DNA of 64,000 nucleotides from Synechocystis salina LEGE 00031 (GTDB taxonomy: Bacteria; Cyanobacteriota; Cyanobacteriia; Cyanobacteriales; Microcystaceae): contig NZ_JADEVV010000014.1 of assembly GCF_015207985.1 (NCBI RefSeq), positions 1 through 64,000 of the forward strand. The letters are read 5' to 3'. The position numbers and the translations under genes were made by a program. The notes under the pieces are model-generated. The model worked only from the letters and a program-made list of their open reading frames with translations. It made no database searches and was not told the origin of the DNA. Of the stretch, positions 9,719-19,041 are shown one piece after another. Positions within the stretch are counted from its first letter, which is position 1. Each line of letters begins with the position of its first letter.

Positions 9719-10663
9719 TTATCCTCCAATTTGATGCATGGCATGGCTAACTTCGGGGGGTCGCAAATAGGGCTTCATTCCCAGTAATTGCCAGTAAACT
9801 TGCTGACGTTCCAATGGCGAAAAGTTGCGAATGTTAACCCCTTCATTTTTAAGCAAACAGGCCCGCAGAGTCCCATCTACCGATAGCCGCCAACGGGAAC
9901 AATGACCGCAAAATGGCTGGGATTCGGACGCAATAAAACCGATTACGCCCCCACAGCTAGTGCTATAGCGAAAAGCCGTAGCGTCCAAGGCCGATTGGAT
10001 CGGTTTCAAATTATATTTTTGTTGAATTTTGGTCAGCAACTCTTGGGCAGAAATGAATGTTCTTTCCTGCTGTTGACAGGCATATCCAATGCGCATAATT
10101 TCCAAAAATCTAATCTCCATATCCCATTGTTTAGCATATTCAATCAAATCAAAAATTTCCTGATCATTAATCCCCCTCATTACCACCGTATTGAGTTTGA
10201 TCTTAAATCCTTGATGATGGGCTAATTCGAGATTACGAAGGATTATTTTCAGATAATTGCCATGGGTGATTTCCCGAAAAGTTTTAACATTTAAACTATC
10301 GAGACTAACGTTTAAATCCAGAATATTATTTTCCCTAAGGGTATCCAAATGTCGATCTAGAACAATACCATTGGTGGTCAAACCAATTTTTTTAAGTTTT
10401 AATTGACCAATGGCTCGGGCAATTTCGGCGAAGTTACTTCTCAGCAAAGGTTCTCCCCCGGTTAGGCGGACTTCTTCCAAGCCAAATTCAATTAATTCTC
10501 CAACAATTTCCCCATATTCTTGACAAGATAAATAAGTCGATTGATTAAGAAATGTTGCGTCCACTGGCATACAATAATGGCAACGCAAATTACACTGATC
10601 CGTGAGGGAAACCCTCAATTTACGAATGCGGCGGCCATAACTATCAACTAAGGTCTGGGACAT
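9719..10663 (-). CDS. moaA: GTP 3',8-cyclase MoaA (radical SAM)
   Basis: 314 residues from ATG 10663, which falls 14 bases after the moeA stop; an upstream ATG at 10702 would add 13 residues and overlap moeA, and neither start has a strong ribosome site. The radical SAM motif CNLRCHYC gives Cys24, Cys28 and Cys31. The C-terminal second cluster motif CGHCSRWRL...C and the terminal Gly-Gly (HQIGG), important for radical chemistry, are all present. MoaA with MoaC makes cPMP from GTP. The stop codon directly abuts the moaC-mobA start. Confidence 0.93.
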   Translation of the reverse strand: MSQTLVDSYGRRIRKLRVSLTDQCNLRCHYCMPVDATFLNQSTYLSCQEYGEIVGELIEFGLEEVRLTGGEPLLRSNFAEIARAIGQLKLKKIGLTTNGIVLDRHLDTLRENNILDLNVSLDSLNVKTFREITHGNYLKIILRNLELAHHQGFKIKLNTVVMRGINDQEIFDLIEYAKQWDMEIRFLEIMRIGYACQQQERTFISAQELLTKIQQKYNLKPIQSALDATAFRYSTSCGGVIGFIASESQPFCGHCSRWRLSVDGTLRACLLKNEGVNIRNFSPLERQQVYWQLLGMKPYLRPPEVSHAMHQIGG

Positions 10664-10677
10664 GGGCAATGCTAATT

Positions 10678-11850
10678 CTACCAGGCATAAAAAGGAAAAC
10701 ATTCTCCAGCCTGAAAATATGCTTGGTGCTGAGGTAGTTCCAAAAAGCCATCACTGTTAGCTAGGGCAATAAATTCCCCGGAGTTTTTGACGGGCAGCGG
10801 CTCAGCTGTAATCACCGCCTGGGGAGTATAACTTCGCTTAACAGGTAAAAAATAGGTCAAATCTTTTTTAAAAGTAAAATCCCTAGTTAACTGGGCGTAG
10901 ATTGGAGGATTATCCAAAAAGTAGCGATGTAAACAAACAAGACTAGAAATAGGGTTTCCCGGCAGACCAATAATAACAGTTTTAGCCTGATGATCAACAC
11001 CAAAATACATCGGCTTACCGGGCTTTTGGGCCACGCCATGGATATATTTAGTTACGCCTAGCTCAGACCAGACCTTTGGTAAATAGTCAAATTTACCTTT
11101 AGAAATGCCACCGGAATAAATCAAAATGTCATACTCCAGTTTAGCCCGTTGATAATGGCTAATAATTACCTCTTGATCATCAGCTAAGTGATTCAAGTTT
11201 AGATTCTGAAACCCTCGACTTTGTAGGGATACTTGGAGTCCATAAAGATTAGAACGACGTAGCTGATGAGATTCTGGTTTTTGAGTAACTTCCACCAATT
11301 CATCCCCGGTGGAAATAATTTGGATGCGGGGCGTTTGCTTAATTTTGACTTTAGTTTTTCCAAAGGAAGTAATGATGCTCCAAGCGGGGCCGTTTAACTT
11401 TGAAGCAGATTCTAAAATAACTGTTCCTGATCGGCAATCACTAGCTTTTGAGTGAATAAATTCCCCTGGATTTCTTGACCGGAGATCAACAATTTTCACC
11501 TGATGATCGGCGATCGCCACCTCTTCGTAGGGAATAACCAAATCACAATTCTGGGGTAGTAGGGCCCCCGTCATCACCTCTAAGCAACCGGCCTGGTCCG
11601 GTAAACTACATCGGCGATCGCCTGCCGCCACCGTCCCCAAAAGGTTGAACTGACGACGGCCCTGGTTATATTCTGACCAAGCCAAGGCAATGCCATCCAT
11701 CATTACCCGATCGCCAGGGGGATAATCCCGGTCGGCCTCAATGGATTCCGCCAGAACTGCCCCATAGCTACCATCAAAATCAATGGTGGTATCACCAAAA
11801 TCCGGCCAATGGGTTTGGATAATTTCAACAGCGGCGGCAACGGAAATCAT
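10678..11850 (-). CDS. moeA: Molybdopterin molybdenumtransferase MoeA
   Basis: 390 residues, the family norm. Motifs seen: the MDGIALAWSEY region near residue 50, STGDELVEV at about residue 186, SGGISKGKFDYL and GLPGNPIS in the MoCF-biosynthesis domain. MoeA inserts molybdate into adenylylated molybdopterin. It begins 15 bases after the cynS stop, so the nitrogen-assimilation genes and cofactor genes may share a transcript. The C-terminal domain IV is somewhat short but intact. Confidence 0.93.
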   Translation of the reverse strand: MISVAAAVEIIQTHWPDFGDTTIDFDGSYGAVLAESIEADRDYPPGDRVMMDGIALAWSEYNQGRRQFNLLGTVAAGDRRCSLPDQAGCLEVMTGALLPQNCDLVIPYEEVAIADHQVKIVDLRSRNPGEFIHSKASDCRSGTVILESASKLNGPAWSIITSFGKTKVKIKQTPRIQIISTGDELVEVTQKPESHQLRRSNLYGLQVSLQSRGFQNLNLNHLADDQEVIISHYQRAKLEYDILIYSGGISKGKFDYLPKVWSELGVTKYIHGVAQKPGKPMYFGVDHQAKTVIIGLPGNPISSLVCLHRYFLDNPPIYAQLTRDFTFKKDLTYFLPVKRSYTPQAVITAEPLPVKNSGEFIALANSDGFLELPQHQAYFQAGECFPFYAW

Positions 11851-11865
11851 TTCGGACGCTCCCCA

Positions 11866-12315
11866 TTACCATTTCTTGTAGGGTAGGAATTTACCATTCA
11901 TCGTCACTTTAACCCGATCTCCCTTGGGATCTGCTTCTTTTTCCACATCGAGGGTAAAGTCGATGGCACTCATGATACCATCCCCGAATTTTTCATGGAT
12001 CACTTCCTTCATGGGCATGCCATAGACCTGCATAATCTCATAAAAGCGATAAATGAGGGGATCCGTGGGAACCACTGGTCCCAAACCCTTAACCGAAGGA
12101 GCAGTAAGTTCGGGCACAAGATCACCGCTCAAGCCGAGGCATTGAAGAAGTTTTTCCGCCTCATCAACGGAAGCACTGGCCTGTCGATAAATCACAGCGG
12201 CAATCCAGACTTCATCCCGTTCGAGCAATTGCTCCAAATCGGCGAAGGTGACTCCCTTGGCTTTTTTCGCTTCCAGAAGTTTTGTCGTAATGGCAGAAAT
12301 TTCAGTACTCGACAT
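11866..12315 (-). CDS. cynS: Cyanase (cyanate hydratase)
   Basis: 149 residues. Cyanase converts cyanate plus bicarbonate to ammonia and CO2. The C-terminal catalytic domain is highly conserved ([17 protein letters not shown], then [13 protein letters not shown]), including the Arg and Glu of YRFYE and the Ser of MSAIDF that form the active site between subunits of the decamer. The N-terminal half is a helix-turn-helix-like domain. GGGAGAA lies 5 bases before the ATG. It lies between nirA and moeA on one strand, a nitrogen-regulated setting. Confidence 0.95.
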   Translation of the reverse strand: MSSTEISAITTKLLEAKKAKGVTFADLEQLLERDEVWIAAVIYRQASASVDEAEKLLQCLGLSGDLVPELTAPSVKGLGPVVPTDPLIYRFYEIMQVYGMPMKEVIHEKFGDGIMSAIDFTLDVEKEADPKGDRVKVTMNGKFLPYKKW

Positions 12316-12518
12316 GGAGTTCTCCCTATTAATTAAATAGTTTCAATTCAACGGAATTAATTTTCAGACTACAGATTGACCCGCCTATGCAAGGACCATG
12401 GGCACCCAGAAAAATCTACCGCCATGGGATTCTGACGGGAAAAGCCCAGAGAGTACTACTGCCGATAAATCTGGAGATGTTATCGATGGCAGAATTAACC
12501 AGAACTTGGGTGCTAAAA

Positions 12519-14027
12519 TCAACGCCGCACTGCACCAAATTGTTCAATTAAAATCTGAGCCAGCAAAGGCTGGAGTTCATCACAGGGAATGCTCTTATGG
12601 ACACAGGTTCCTAAATGGGCATCTTTACCCACTTTCCCCCCTAGGTAAACGTCTGCCCCGTCCACCGTTTTGCCATCTTTGCGCACCTTTGTGCCCATCA
12701 AGCCAATGTCCGCCACCTGGGGTTGGCCACAGGAGTTGGGACATCCAGTCCAATGGATCCGCACTGGACTTGGCACAGTAAGTTCCTTTTCCAACGCCTC
12801 CACCATGGCCAAGGCTCGATTTTTCGTTTCGATCAGAGCGAATTTACAAAATTGCGCCCCCGTACAGGACACCACCGATCTTTTTAGGTTGTCAGGATTA
12901 ACCTTAAATTTATCCAGTAAAGGTTCCGCTAAAAGTGCTTCAAGTTTTTCGTCGGGGACATTGACCAAAATTAAATTTTGTTCCACCGTCAGCCGCACTT
13001 CCCCACTGCCGTAGCTTGCCGCCAAACGGGAGAATTCAAAAAAGTCATTGGCATAGAGACGGCCCACCGGCACATGGAGTCCCACATAATTTAACCCCGC
13101 CTGTTTCTGGGGGTGAACTCCCAAATGATCCCGCTTATCCCAGTCCAACTCATCCTTGGGAGCCGCTGTTAACAGGGGAAAGGACAACTTGGCGGCCACT
13201 TCCTCCCGAAATTTGGTGACTCCCCATTCATCAATTAGCCACATTAAGCGGGACTTTTGACGGTTAGCCCGCAAACCATGGTCACGATAGACTTCCAAAA
13301 TAGCTCGGCACAGATCCACCACCTGTTGATCCGGTTGCACCCAAGCATCCAGGGGAATGGCCGCCTCACAACGACGGGAGGAGAAAAAGCCCCCTACCAC
13401 CACGTTGAATCCTAAAATTCCTTCCCGATAGGCCGGCACAAAGGCCACATCGTTAATTTCTGCGTGGACAGAATTATCCCGACTTCCTTCAATGGCAATG
13501 TTAAATTTCCTGGGCAAGTTGGTAAATTCGGGATTACCCTGACCGCCATTGGTGATCATGTCCTGTACCCGTTGCACCAGGTCTCTGGTATCAATCAATT
13601 CATCCTTTTCCAACCCTGCCACCGGGGAGCCAGTAATGTTACGCACATTATCCATACCGGACTGGACAGAGGTCAGGCCACAGCTTTCCAGCTTGCTAAA
13701 AATATCGGGAATATCTTCAATTTTGATGCCCCGAATCTGCAAATTTTGCCTGGTGGTGATGTCCCCATTGCCCCGATCGCCGTAGCGGTCAATAATGTCG
13801 CCAATGACCTGCAACTGCTGACTGGTGAGCAAGCCGTGGGGAATGCGAAAACGGAGCATGAACTCCCCGGGGGTAACAGGGCGAAAAAAAATGCCCAACC
13901 ACTTCAAGCGTAGATCCCTGTCCTCTTCGGGGATGTTTTCCCAACCAATCTGGGCAAAATGCTCCAACTCAGCCCGGACAGCCAAACCATCTTTGGTTGC
14001 CTTAACGGTCTCAAATTTATTAGCCAC
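12519..14027 (-). CDS. nirA: Ferredoxin-nitrite reductase
   Basis: 502 residues. Catalyses six-electron reduction of nitrite to ammonium with reduced ferredoxin. The siroheme/4Fe-4S ligands are visible as CTGAQFC (Cys398, Cys404) and CPNSC (Cys439, Cys443); duplicated ferrodoxin-like half domains surround NGDITTRQNLQIRG at about 87-110. The start is GTG at 14027 with a very short leader after the predicted transcription start. An NtcA site and -10 box precede it (see regulatory feature). The reductase is followed by cynS with about 200 bases between them. Confidence 0.96.
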   Translation of the reverse strand: MANKFETVKATKDGLAVRAELEHFAQIGWENIPEEDRDLRLKWLGIFFRPVTPGEFMLRFRIPHGLLTSQQLQVIGDIIDRYGDRGNGDITTRQNLQIRGIKIEDIPDIFSKLESCGLTSVQSGMDNVRNITGSPVAGLEKDELIDTRDLVQRVQDMITNGGQGNPEFTNLPRKFNIAIEGSRDNSVHAEINDVAFVPAYREGILGFNVVVGGFFSSRRCEAAIPLDAWVQPDQQVVDLCRAILEVYRDHGLRANRQKSRLMWLIDEWGVTKFREEVAAKLSFPLLTAAPKDELDWDKRDHLGVHPQKQAGLNYVGLHVPVGRLYANDFFEFSRLAASYGSGEVRLTVEQNLILVNVPDEKLEALLAEPLLDKFKVNPDNLKRSVVSCTGAQFCKFALIETKNRALAMVEALEKELTVPSPVRIHWTGCPNSCGQPQVADIGLMGTKVRKDGKTVDGADVYLGGKVGKDAHLGTCVHKSIPCDELQPLLAQILIEQFGAVRR

Positions 14028-14057
14028 AACGCTTCAAGCCAGATAACAGTAGAAATC

Positions 14058-14100
14058 ACTATAGGGTTCCCATTTCGTTAAATTTTGTAACGTAAATTAC
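14058..14100 (-). promoter_or_regulatory. NtcA-activated promoter of nirA
   Basis: The palindromic NtcA consensus GTA-N8-TAC is exact at 14087-14100 (GTAACGTAAATTAC). Reading toward nirA, 23 bases separate it from TATAGT (14058-14063), matching the canonical class II layout of an NtcA box about 22 bases before the -10 element. Transcription would begin near 14050. This predicts nitrogen-starvation induction of nirA. Confidence 0.85.
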
Positions 14101-14259
14101 ACTCAGCCTACCTATATGCGGTTTGTGCATTTAGACTATGCGTTAACTTTTGTTGGAATATCGGGCCGATAATTTGGTATTCCAGCCCATGGAATGGACG
14201 ATAATTGGGGATGTCAATGTAGTATCGAAAGACTTACCCCAGGTTTTTGTTAGTGATTC

Positions 14260-14428
14260 ATGGTTCAATTTCAACCCAGTGATAAAGGCGAACTGATTTG
14301 GTCGGTGGCGGATCTCCTGCGGGGAGACTATAAGCAGTCGGATTATGGCAAAGTTATTCTGCCGATGACGGTCCTACGGCGGTTGGATTGTGTGTTGCAA
14401 CCCACCAAGGAAAAGGTATTGGGTCACT
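14260..14428 (+). pseudogene. 5' remnant of type I restriction methylase hsdM
   Basis: The frame begins at ATG and encodes about 54 residues strongly resembling the N-terminus of HsdM ([19 protein letters not shown], then [15 protein letters not shown]). The similarity ends near PTKEKVL, after which the sequence switches to something resembling HsdR. The open frame continues to 14499 but those residues are out-of-frame noise. The catalytic NPPF-type motif of the methylase is absent, so this is a deletion scar, not a gene. Confidence 0.75.
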
Positions 14429-14435
14429 CTCTGCT

Positions 14436-14935
14436 CCAAACCTTGAAGAAACTGCCCAGGAGGAACAGGAAAATGAAAACACGCAGAAGATGGCATTAAC
14501 GAAGCCGTAGAAAAATCTGCCGCCGCCCGTGGTCAGCAAAGTAATCTCTCATTTTTCGCCTTTACCGCCACCCCCAAACCCAAAACCCCAGCCATTTTTG
14601 GACAGCAAGACCAAACAGGTAAACCAGAACCCTTTCATCTTTACTCCATGCGCCAAGCCATTGAGGAAGGTTTTATTCTCAATGTCCTCCAAAATTACAT
14701 CACCTACCAGCGATTTTTCCGCCTCTCCAAAGCCATTGAAGATGACCCCGAATTCAATAAGAAAAAAGCAGCCAAGGCGATCGCCCGATTTGTGAGCCTA
14801 CATCCCCATGACCTTTGCAAAAAAACTGAGATTATCATTGAGCATTTCCGCCAATTCGTCATCCACAAAATCGGTGGTAAAGCCAAAGCGATGGTGGTGA
14901 CTTCCTCCCGACTCCATGCCAAAGCGAGTCCTTGA
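14436..14935 (+). pseudogene. Internal fragment of type I restriction endonuclease hsdR, frameshifted
   Basis: From about 14436 the sequence encodes an acidic stretch ([16 protein letters not shown]), then shifts frame near 14480-14500 into [27 protein letters not shown] and FHLYSMRQAIEEGFIL, and ends in HKIGGKAKAMVVTSSRLHA. These segments match the helicase region of HsdR as I recall it (SFFAFTATPK and VVTSSR motifs). The fragment has no start, no nuclease domain and terminates after LHAKASP. It is fused directly to the hsdM remnant, consistent with a large internal deletion of an hsd operon. Confidence 0.75.
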
Positions 14936-15139
14936 AGACCCATCCTTTGGTGATTTGGTCAAAGAATTAATGATGAAAAATGTCTATACTCGTCTCAATC
15001 AAGATGAAGCTGCCTAGTTAATTGCATCGGCGATCGCCGTAGGATCCACCAGTGCGACTTCCCATTCACTAATCGCCATCGGGAAGTTGGGAGTGGTGGG
15101 GAGTTGCCGTTCTCCCCTTGGCATTCTGAGCTTGTTTTC

Positions 15140-18100
15140 CTACATCCCCTGGGGCACTGAAATACCTGGTAAAGCATTCAATTGAGCCGCCGTGAGAGGA
15201 TTGCCACCAAACTGTTCTACGGACCAAGCCAAGGCTCCAGTCAGGCCGGCATTGTAGTCAATGGCCACTTCATTGCTGATGTAGTCATCCCGGGAATCGT
15301 TATAGCTAAAATCATTGGCCGCAGTGGGGCCTCCCACCAAAGCACCGAATAAAACATGTTCATTGGGTAAACCGTTGCGGAAACCGTCCCAGCCGACTCC
15401 CGAAGCGGCCCGGTGGTGGGGTTGTTGGGGGAAATCGTTGCCGTAACCCACCATATAACTAGCATTACGGGGATTACTGCCCAAAATATAATCCACCGTA
15501 TCCTGGGCCAACTGGGCATATTTACCCGTGGGATCGGTTAGACCATCTGAGTACACCGCCGCTAACATTGCCGTATTCGCCGCATACCGCAGAGAACCCC
15601 ATTGACTGATGAATCGTAATCCACCGTCAGTGATTTGGACTCCATCGGTGCCATTGACCCAGGCATCTAACCAGCGGGTAACATCTTGTTTGATAGCTTG
15701 ATTGCCGCTGTCTTGGGCTAGGATCACCGCCGTGCCATAGGAAGCATCGTCCCAATTGTGGGTCCAACCTCGGCTTAGACCGCCAATGTCGCTGTTGTAA
15801 ATATTTAAGGCTTTTTGCAGATAAGCAGAACCATCTCCCCCCGCACTATTAACTGCCCGGGATAACCACGCGGCCCCATAGGCCAGTTCATCTTCATAAC
15901 CACTCCAGGAATTGTAATAGTTCCGCACTTCGGGAATGGAGTCGGAATATTTACCCCGGTACGTATCGGCAAATCGGTACAAAGATTGGGCATTAACTAA
16001 CAATTCATCGGCATAGGCAACATCCCCCGCTTCTCGGAACAGAATGGAAGCTGCCGCTAGGGCCGCCGCCGATCCCGCCGCTACATCGGAACCAGGTTTA
16101 TCTGGGGTGACTGCCATGGCTGGTCGAGCAATGGTCTGACTTTCCGGAGCACTCCAGAGGGAATGATCCGCCGACACATTCCCCACTTGGGCGACAAAAA
16201 ATGCGGTTTCCCCATTGGCATTGGTGACGTGGGCTTTGAGCATATAATCTGTCCCCCACCGTATGGTTGCGAGGAGGTCATCCATTTGGCCGCTAGTTTG
16301 ATAACCGGCTGTAAATTCCACACCGCCCCAGGCTAGGGTGGTCAAAGTAGAAGCGAGGGGTAAACCAAATTTGCCGTGGTCTCCCGCATCGTGGTAGCCA
16401 CCAGTTAGGTCTAGGCTCAAACCCGCTTGCAAATTACCATTACTTTGTCCACCAAAATAAATACCATCTCGACCATCCCTCAGACCGGAATCTCCCCGCC
16501 AGTCAATCCGTTTCGTGGCTTCATCCAAGTCTCCAGAACGATTCGCTTCGTAAAACAGGAACGATTTTTGTAAAGCTTCGCCGTAATTATGGTCCCCATT
16601 GGCGATCGCCGGCGGATCAACGGGATTGGGGTCAGGGCTAATCGGGTCAGTGGGGGGATTGGGATTCGTGGGAGTTGCCCCGGTATTACCGCCAGAACCA
16701 GCACTAGGTTGGCCGACAATACCACCACCGAGGAAAAGCAGATCGGCGTTTAAACTGCCATCATTACCGATCGCCGTTCCTTGGGTACCATTAAAACCAA
16801 CTTTGACTGAAGCGCCAGGGGCCATGGCCGCCGCCCACTCACTGCCGGTGACCACATAACGGGTAATACCTCCGCCTAAATCCGTCCCCTGTACAGTGGC
16901 GCCCCAGGGACTACCGGAGATTTTATGCACCGTATCGAAGCTAAAGCTCCAACTATTAAGCCGTGTATTAGAGGTATTGGTTATGGTCAATTCCGCCGTA
17001 AAACCATTCCACCAACGATTGCCTGCCACCGTGACAGTAAAAGGACTACCCGGAGAAATGGGATCAGTGGGTGGGGGAGTAACTGGATCAGGGTCTGTTG
17101 CAGGAGGATTGGTAGTGCCTCCTCCCATGCCATCACCGGGGTCAGAACCATGGTCCATACCGCCGCCGTGGTCATGATCATGGTGACTGTGGTCATCGCC
17201 ACTGCCATGGCCCCCAGCCCCACCGCTAAATTCTCCCCCGCCAATGGGGGTTAAGCCATTGCCCGGCCGACTCTGATGGCCGTCGGTAATTTGCCCTGCA
17301 GGGCCCTGGGGCGTAGCTAAACCAGTGCGGCTGACAATGGTAACTTGAGCGACAGTAACCCCAAAAGCATCTTCCAACCGGTCTTCCACTACCTGGTCAT
17401 GGTGAAATTCTAAATTGGCAGGAATCAATTGACCGCGGGTAATCCCCACCAGCAATAGAGTCTGCCCCGTGGGTTGGGTGGCAATTAATAAACCCTCCGC
17501 CGTATCTGTAACGGTTAATCTTTCCCTGGTGCCGTAGTAGAGAAAGCTCAGCTTCATGGTGGCAGGGTCAAAATTTTCAATCCGTTCCTGCACCCCATAC
17601 TCATGGGAACGAACATAAACTGTGTTGCTATTCCTAGCCCCCAAACCCAATTCCCAACTGAGGACTCCGCCAATGTCCTGGCGTAAATGCTCGTTTTGTA
17701 CAATGCCAAAATTTACTGCCGTCAGATCGGTAAAACTAACCCCCCGAATAATTTGGAACTCAGGCGTCCAGGCCCAGGGATTGATAATAGCCACTTCCCC
17801 AGTGCTGGTCTTACCAACGATCAGGTTGTGCACCGACACATCGCCAAAATCTAATCTATCTAGAGCCGGATTAAAACCAACAATATCGGCCGCCGCAGGA
17901 TTAATCGCAAACACTCTGCCGGTGCCAGGATTCGGATTAGAGTCCACCACGGGATCGGTAGGTGTTACAGGATCGGGATCCACAACCGGATCAGGGATAG
18001 GATCTGGGTCGTGATGATGATGATCTCCCCCCGTGCCCCCCGTATTGCCCCCAGCGTTAGTGAACAATAGGGCGGAGGTTAAAGAGCCGCTGTTACCGAT

Positions 18101-18397
18101 CGCCTTGCCCTGAGTACCGTTAAAGCCAATGGTGACAGAACCACCAGGGGGAATACTTGATGCCCAACCGGCCCCCGTTAGGGTGTAGCGGGTGATGCCA
18201 TTGCCCAAATCTACGCTAGTGAACGTCGCCCCCCAGGGATTACCGGAAATTTTGTGGACAGTGTCGAAGGTGTAAGTCCAGTTAGTAAGGGGGGTGCTGG
18301 AGGTGTTGGTGATGGTGAAATCAGCGGTAAAACCGTTCCACCAGAGGGAGCCACCCACGGCTACGGTGAGGGGGGATAGGGTACTGGTACTGTTCAT
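15140..18397 (-). CDS. Multidomain endo-1,4-beta-glucanase: CBM2 - unknown domain - CBM2 - GH9
   Basis: 1085 residues. Two carbohydrate-binding module family 2-like domains (about 7-112 and 452-566) each carry the WWNGF motif and an NGTQG segment. Between them, about residues 165-345, is a beta-rich domain I cannot name. Low-complexity linkers are Pro/Asp-rich or His/Asp/Gly-rich (for example DDHSHHDHDHGG near 402). The C-terminal glycoside hydrolase family 9 domain (about 600-1085) has the DAGD pair (Asp670, Asp673), the HHR motif (His994, His995) and the acid Glu1043 in SNEVAIDYN. Family GH9 cleaves cellulose. No obvious N-terminal signal peptide is present, although family members are usually secreted. 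It corresponds to the cellulase-like gene known in Synechocystis. Confidence 0.9.
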   Translation of the reverse strand: MNSTSTLSPLTVAVGGSLWWNGFTADFTITNTSSTPLTNWTYTFDTVHKISGNPWGATFTSVDLGNGITRYTLTGAGWASSIPPGGSVTIGFNGTQGKAIGNSGSLTSALLFTNAGGNTGGTGGDHHHHDPDPIPDPVVDPDPVTPTDPVVDSNPNPGTGRVFAINPAAADIVGFNPALDRLDFGDVSVHNLIVGKTSTGEVAIINPWAWTPEFQIIRGVSFTDLTAVNFGIVQNEHLRQDIGGVLSWELGLGARNSNTVYVRSHEYGVQERIENFDPATMKLSFLYYGTRERLTVTDTAEGLLIATQPTGQTLLLVGITRGQLIPANLEFHHDQVVEDRLEDAFGVTVAQVTIVSRTGLATPQGPAGQITDGHQSRPGNGLTPIGGGEFSGGAGGHGSGDDHSHHDHDHGGGMDHGSDPGDGMGGGTTNPPATDPDPVTPPPTDPISPGSPFTVTVAGNRWWNGFTAELTITNTSNTRLNSWSFSFDTVHKISGSPWGATVQGTDLGGGITRYVVTGSEWAAAMAPGASVKVGFNGTQGTAIGNDGSLNADLLFLGGGIVGQPSAGSGGNTGATPTNPNPPTDPISPDPNPVDPPAIANGDHNYGEALQKSFLFYEANRSGDLDEATKRIDWRGDSGLRDGRDGIYFGGQSNGNLQAGLSLDLTGGYHDAGDHGKFGLPLASTLTTLAWGGVEFTAGYQTSGQMDDLLATIRWGTDYMLKAHVTNANGETAFFVAQVGNVSADHSLWSAPESQTIARPAMAVTPDKPGSDVAAGSAAALAAASILFREAGDVAYADELLVNAQSLYRFADTYRGKYSDSIPEVRNYYNSWSGYEDELAYGAAWLSRAVNSAGGDGSAYLQKALNIYNSDIGGLSRGWTHNWDDASYGTAVILAQDSGNQAIKQDVTRWLDAWVNGTDGVQITDGGLRFISQWGSLRYAANTAMLAAVYSDGLTDPTGKYAQLAQDTVDYILGSNPRNASYMVGYGNDFPQQPHHRAASGVGWDGFRNGLPNEHVLFGALVGGPTAANDFSYNDSRDDYISNEVAIDYNAGLTGALAWSVEQFGGNPLTAAQLNALPGISVPQGM

Positions 18398-18564
18398 GGC
18401 GAGGAGCTTTAAAGGGGATGGGGATACTTTTTACAACTTAAGCAACAATCCCTGGAAACCTAAACCCTTCAGGTGGAGGGTTTTTAACTGGCTTTGGCTT
18501 ATATTGACCCAAATATTCCATCTACGCCTAAGGATAAATACACTAAATTTGACAGATTTTTCGG

Positions 18565-18834
18565 TCAGTAAACCTCATCTAAAACTATTTCTTCTTCTAA
18601 ATTTTCTTGATTTTTCTCAAAATTAAATATGATGCGACAATCATACTCAACACTGCAAGCCCAGGCACCAGATAATTTACCCTTTAGTTTGTGGCTTCTG
18701 AGGACAGGATTATAAGGATCTGCGGCTAACAGTCTTAATTTTGCTTCAATCTTTCTCTTCAGATCTGGATTTCTCTTAACAACCACTTTAAACACCCGTT
18801 TAAAAGAGGCAGTTAAAACTAACTCATCATCATT
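18565..18834 (-). pseudogene. Decayed RelE/YafQ-type toxin
   Basis: The sequence encodes a RelE-superfamily mRNA interferase: after NDDELVLTASFKRVFK come basic helices (RNPDLKRKIEAKLRLLAADP) and the core HKLKGKLSGAWACSVEYDCR. The first available start is an internal GTG at 18795, which would remove the leading strand. The expected ATG at the antitoxin/toxin junction is missing (the codon there is CTA) and the C-terminus (EEEIVLDEVY) is about seven residues shorter than I expect for this family. It is therefore most likely a non-functional toxin, though a truncated product from 18795 is possible. Confidence 0.65.
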
Positions 18835-19041
18835 TAGTTCGTCAATAATCTCGTCAATACTTCCTCGAAATTGTTCTCCTTGCTGATAATCTCGACAAGT
18901 TTTTTGGATATTTTGAACAATTTCTTCTCTTCTTTATTCTGTTTGACGACGCCGAACAAGATCAATTAATTCATGTTGTTCATTGATAGAAAGACCGTCT
19001 ATAATTTCTAGGATTTGATAAAATTGCATTGCTTGTGGCAT
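18835..19041 (-). pseudogene. Antitoxin of the RelE-type pair, interrupted by an in-frame stop
   Basis: From ATG 19041 the frame reads MPQAMQFYQILEIIDGLS, NEQHELIDLVRRRQTE and then a TAA at 18934-18936 (codon 36). Beyond the stop the same frame continues sensibly as RREEIVQNIQKTCRDYQQGE and FRGSIDEIIDEL into the toxin remnant. The coil-rich composition fits antitoxins paired with this toxin type. A single base change (AAA to TAA) would explain the stop. AGAGGA lies about 12 bases upstream of the ATG. Confidence 0.6.

Noticed and set aside
16480-17254. Several frames opposite and within the cellulase
   Set aside because: They arise from the repetitive Gly/Pro/His codons of the cellulase linkers and have no independent support.
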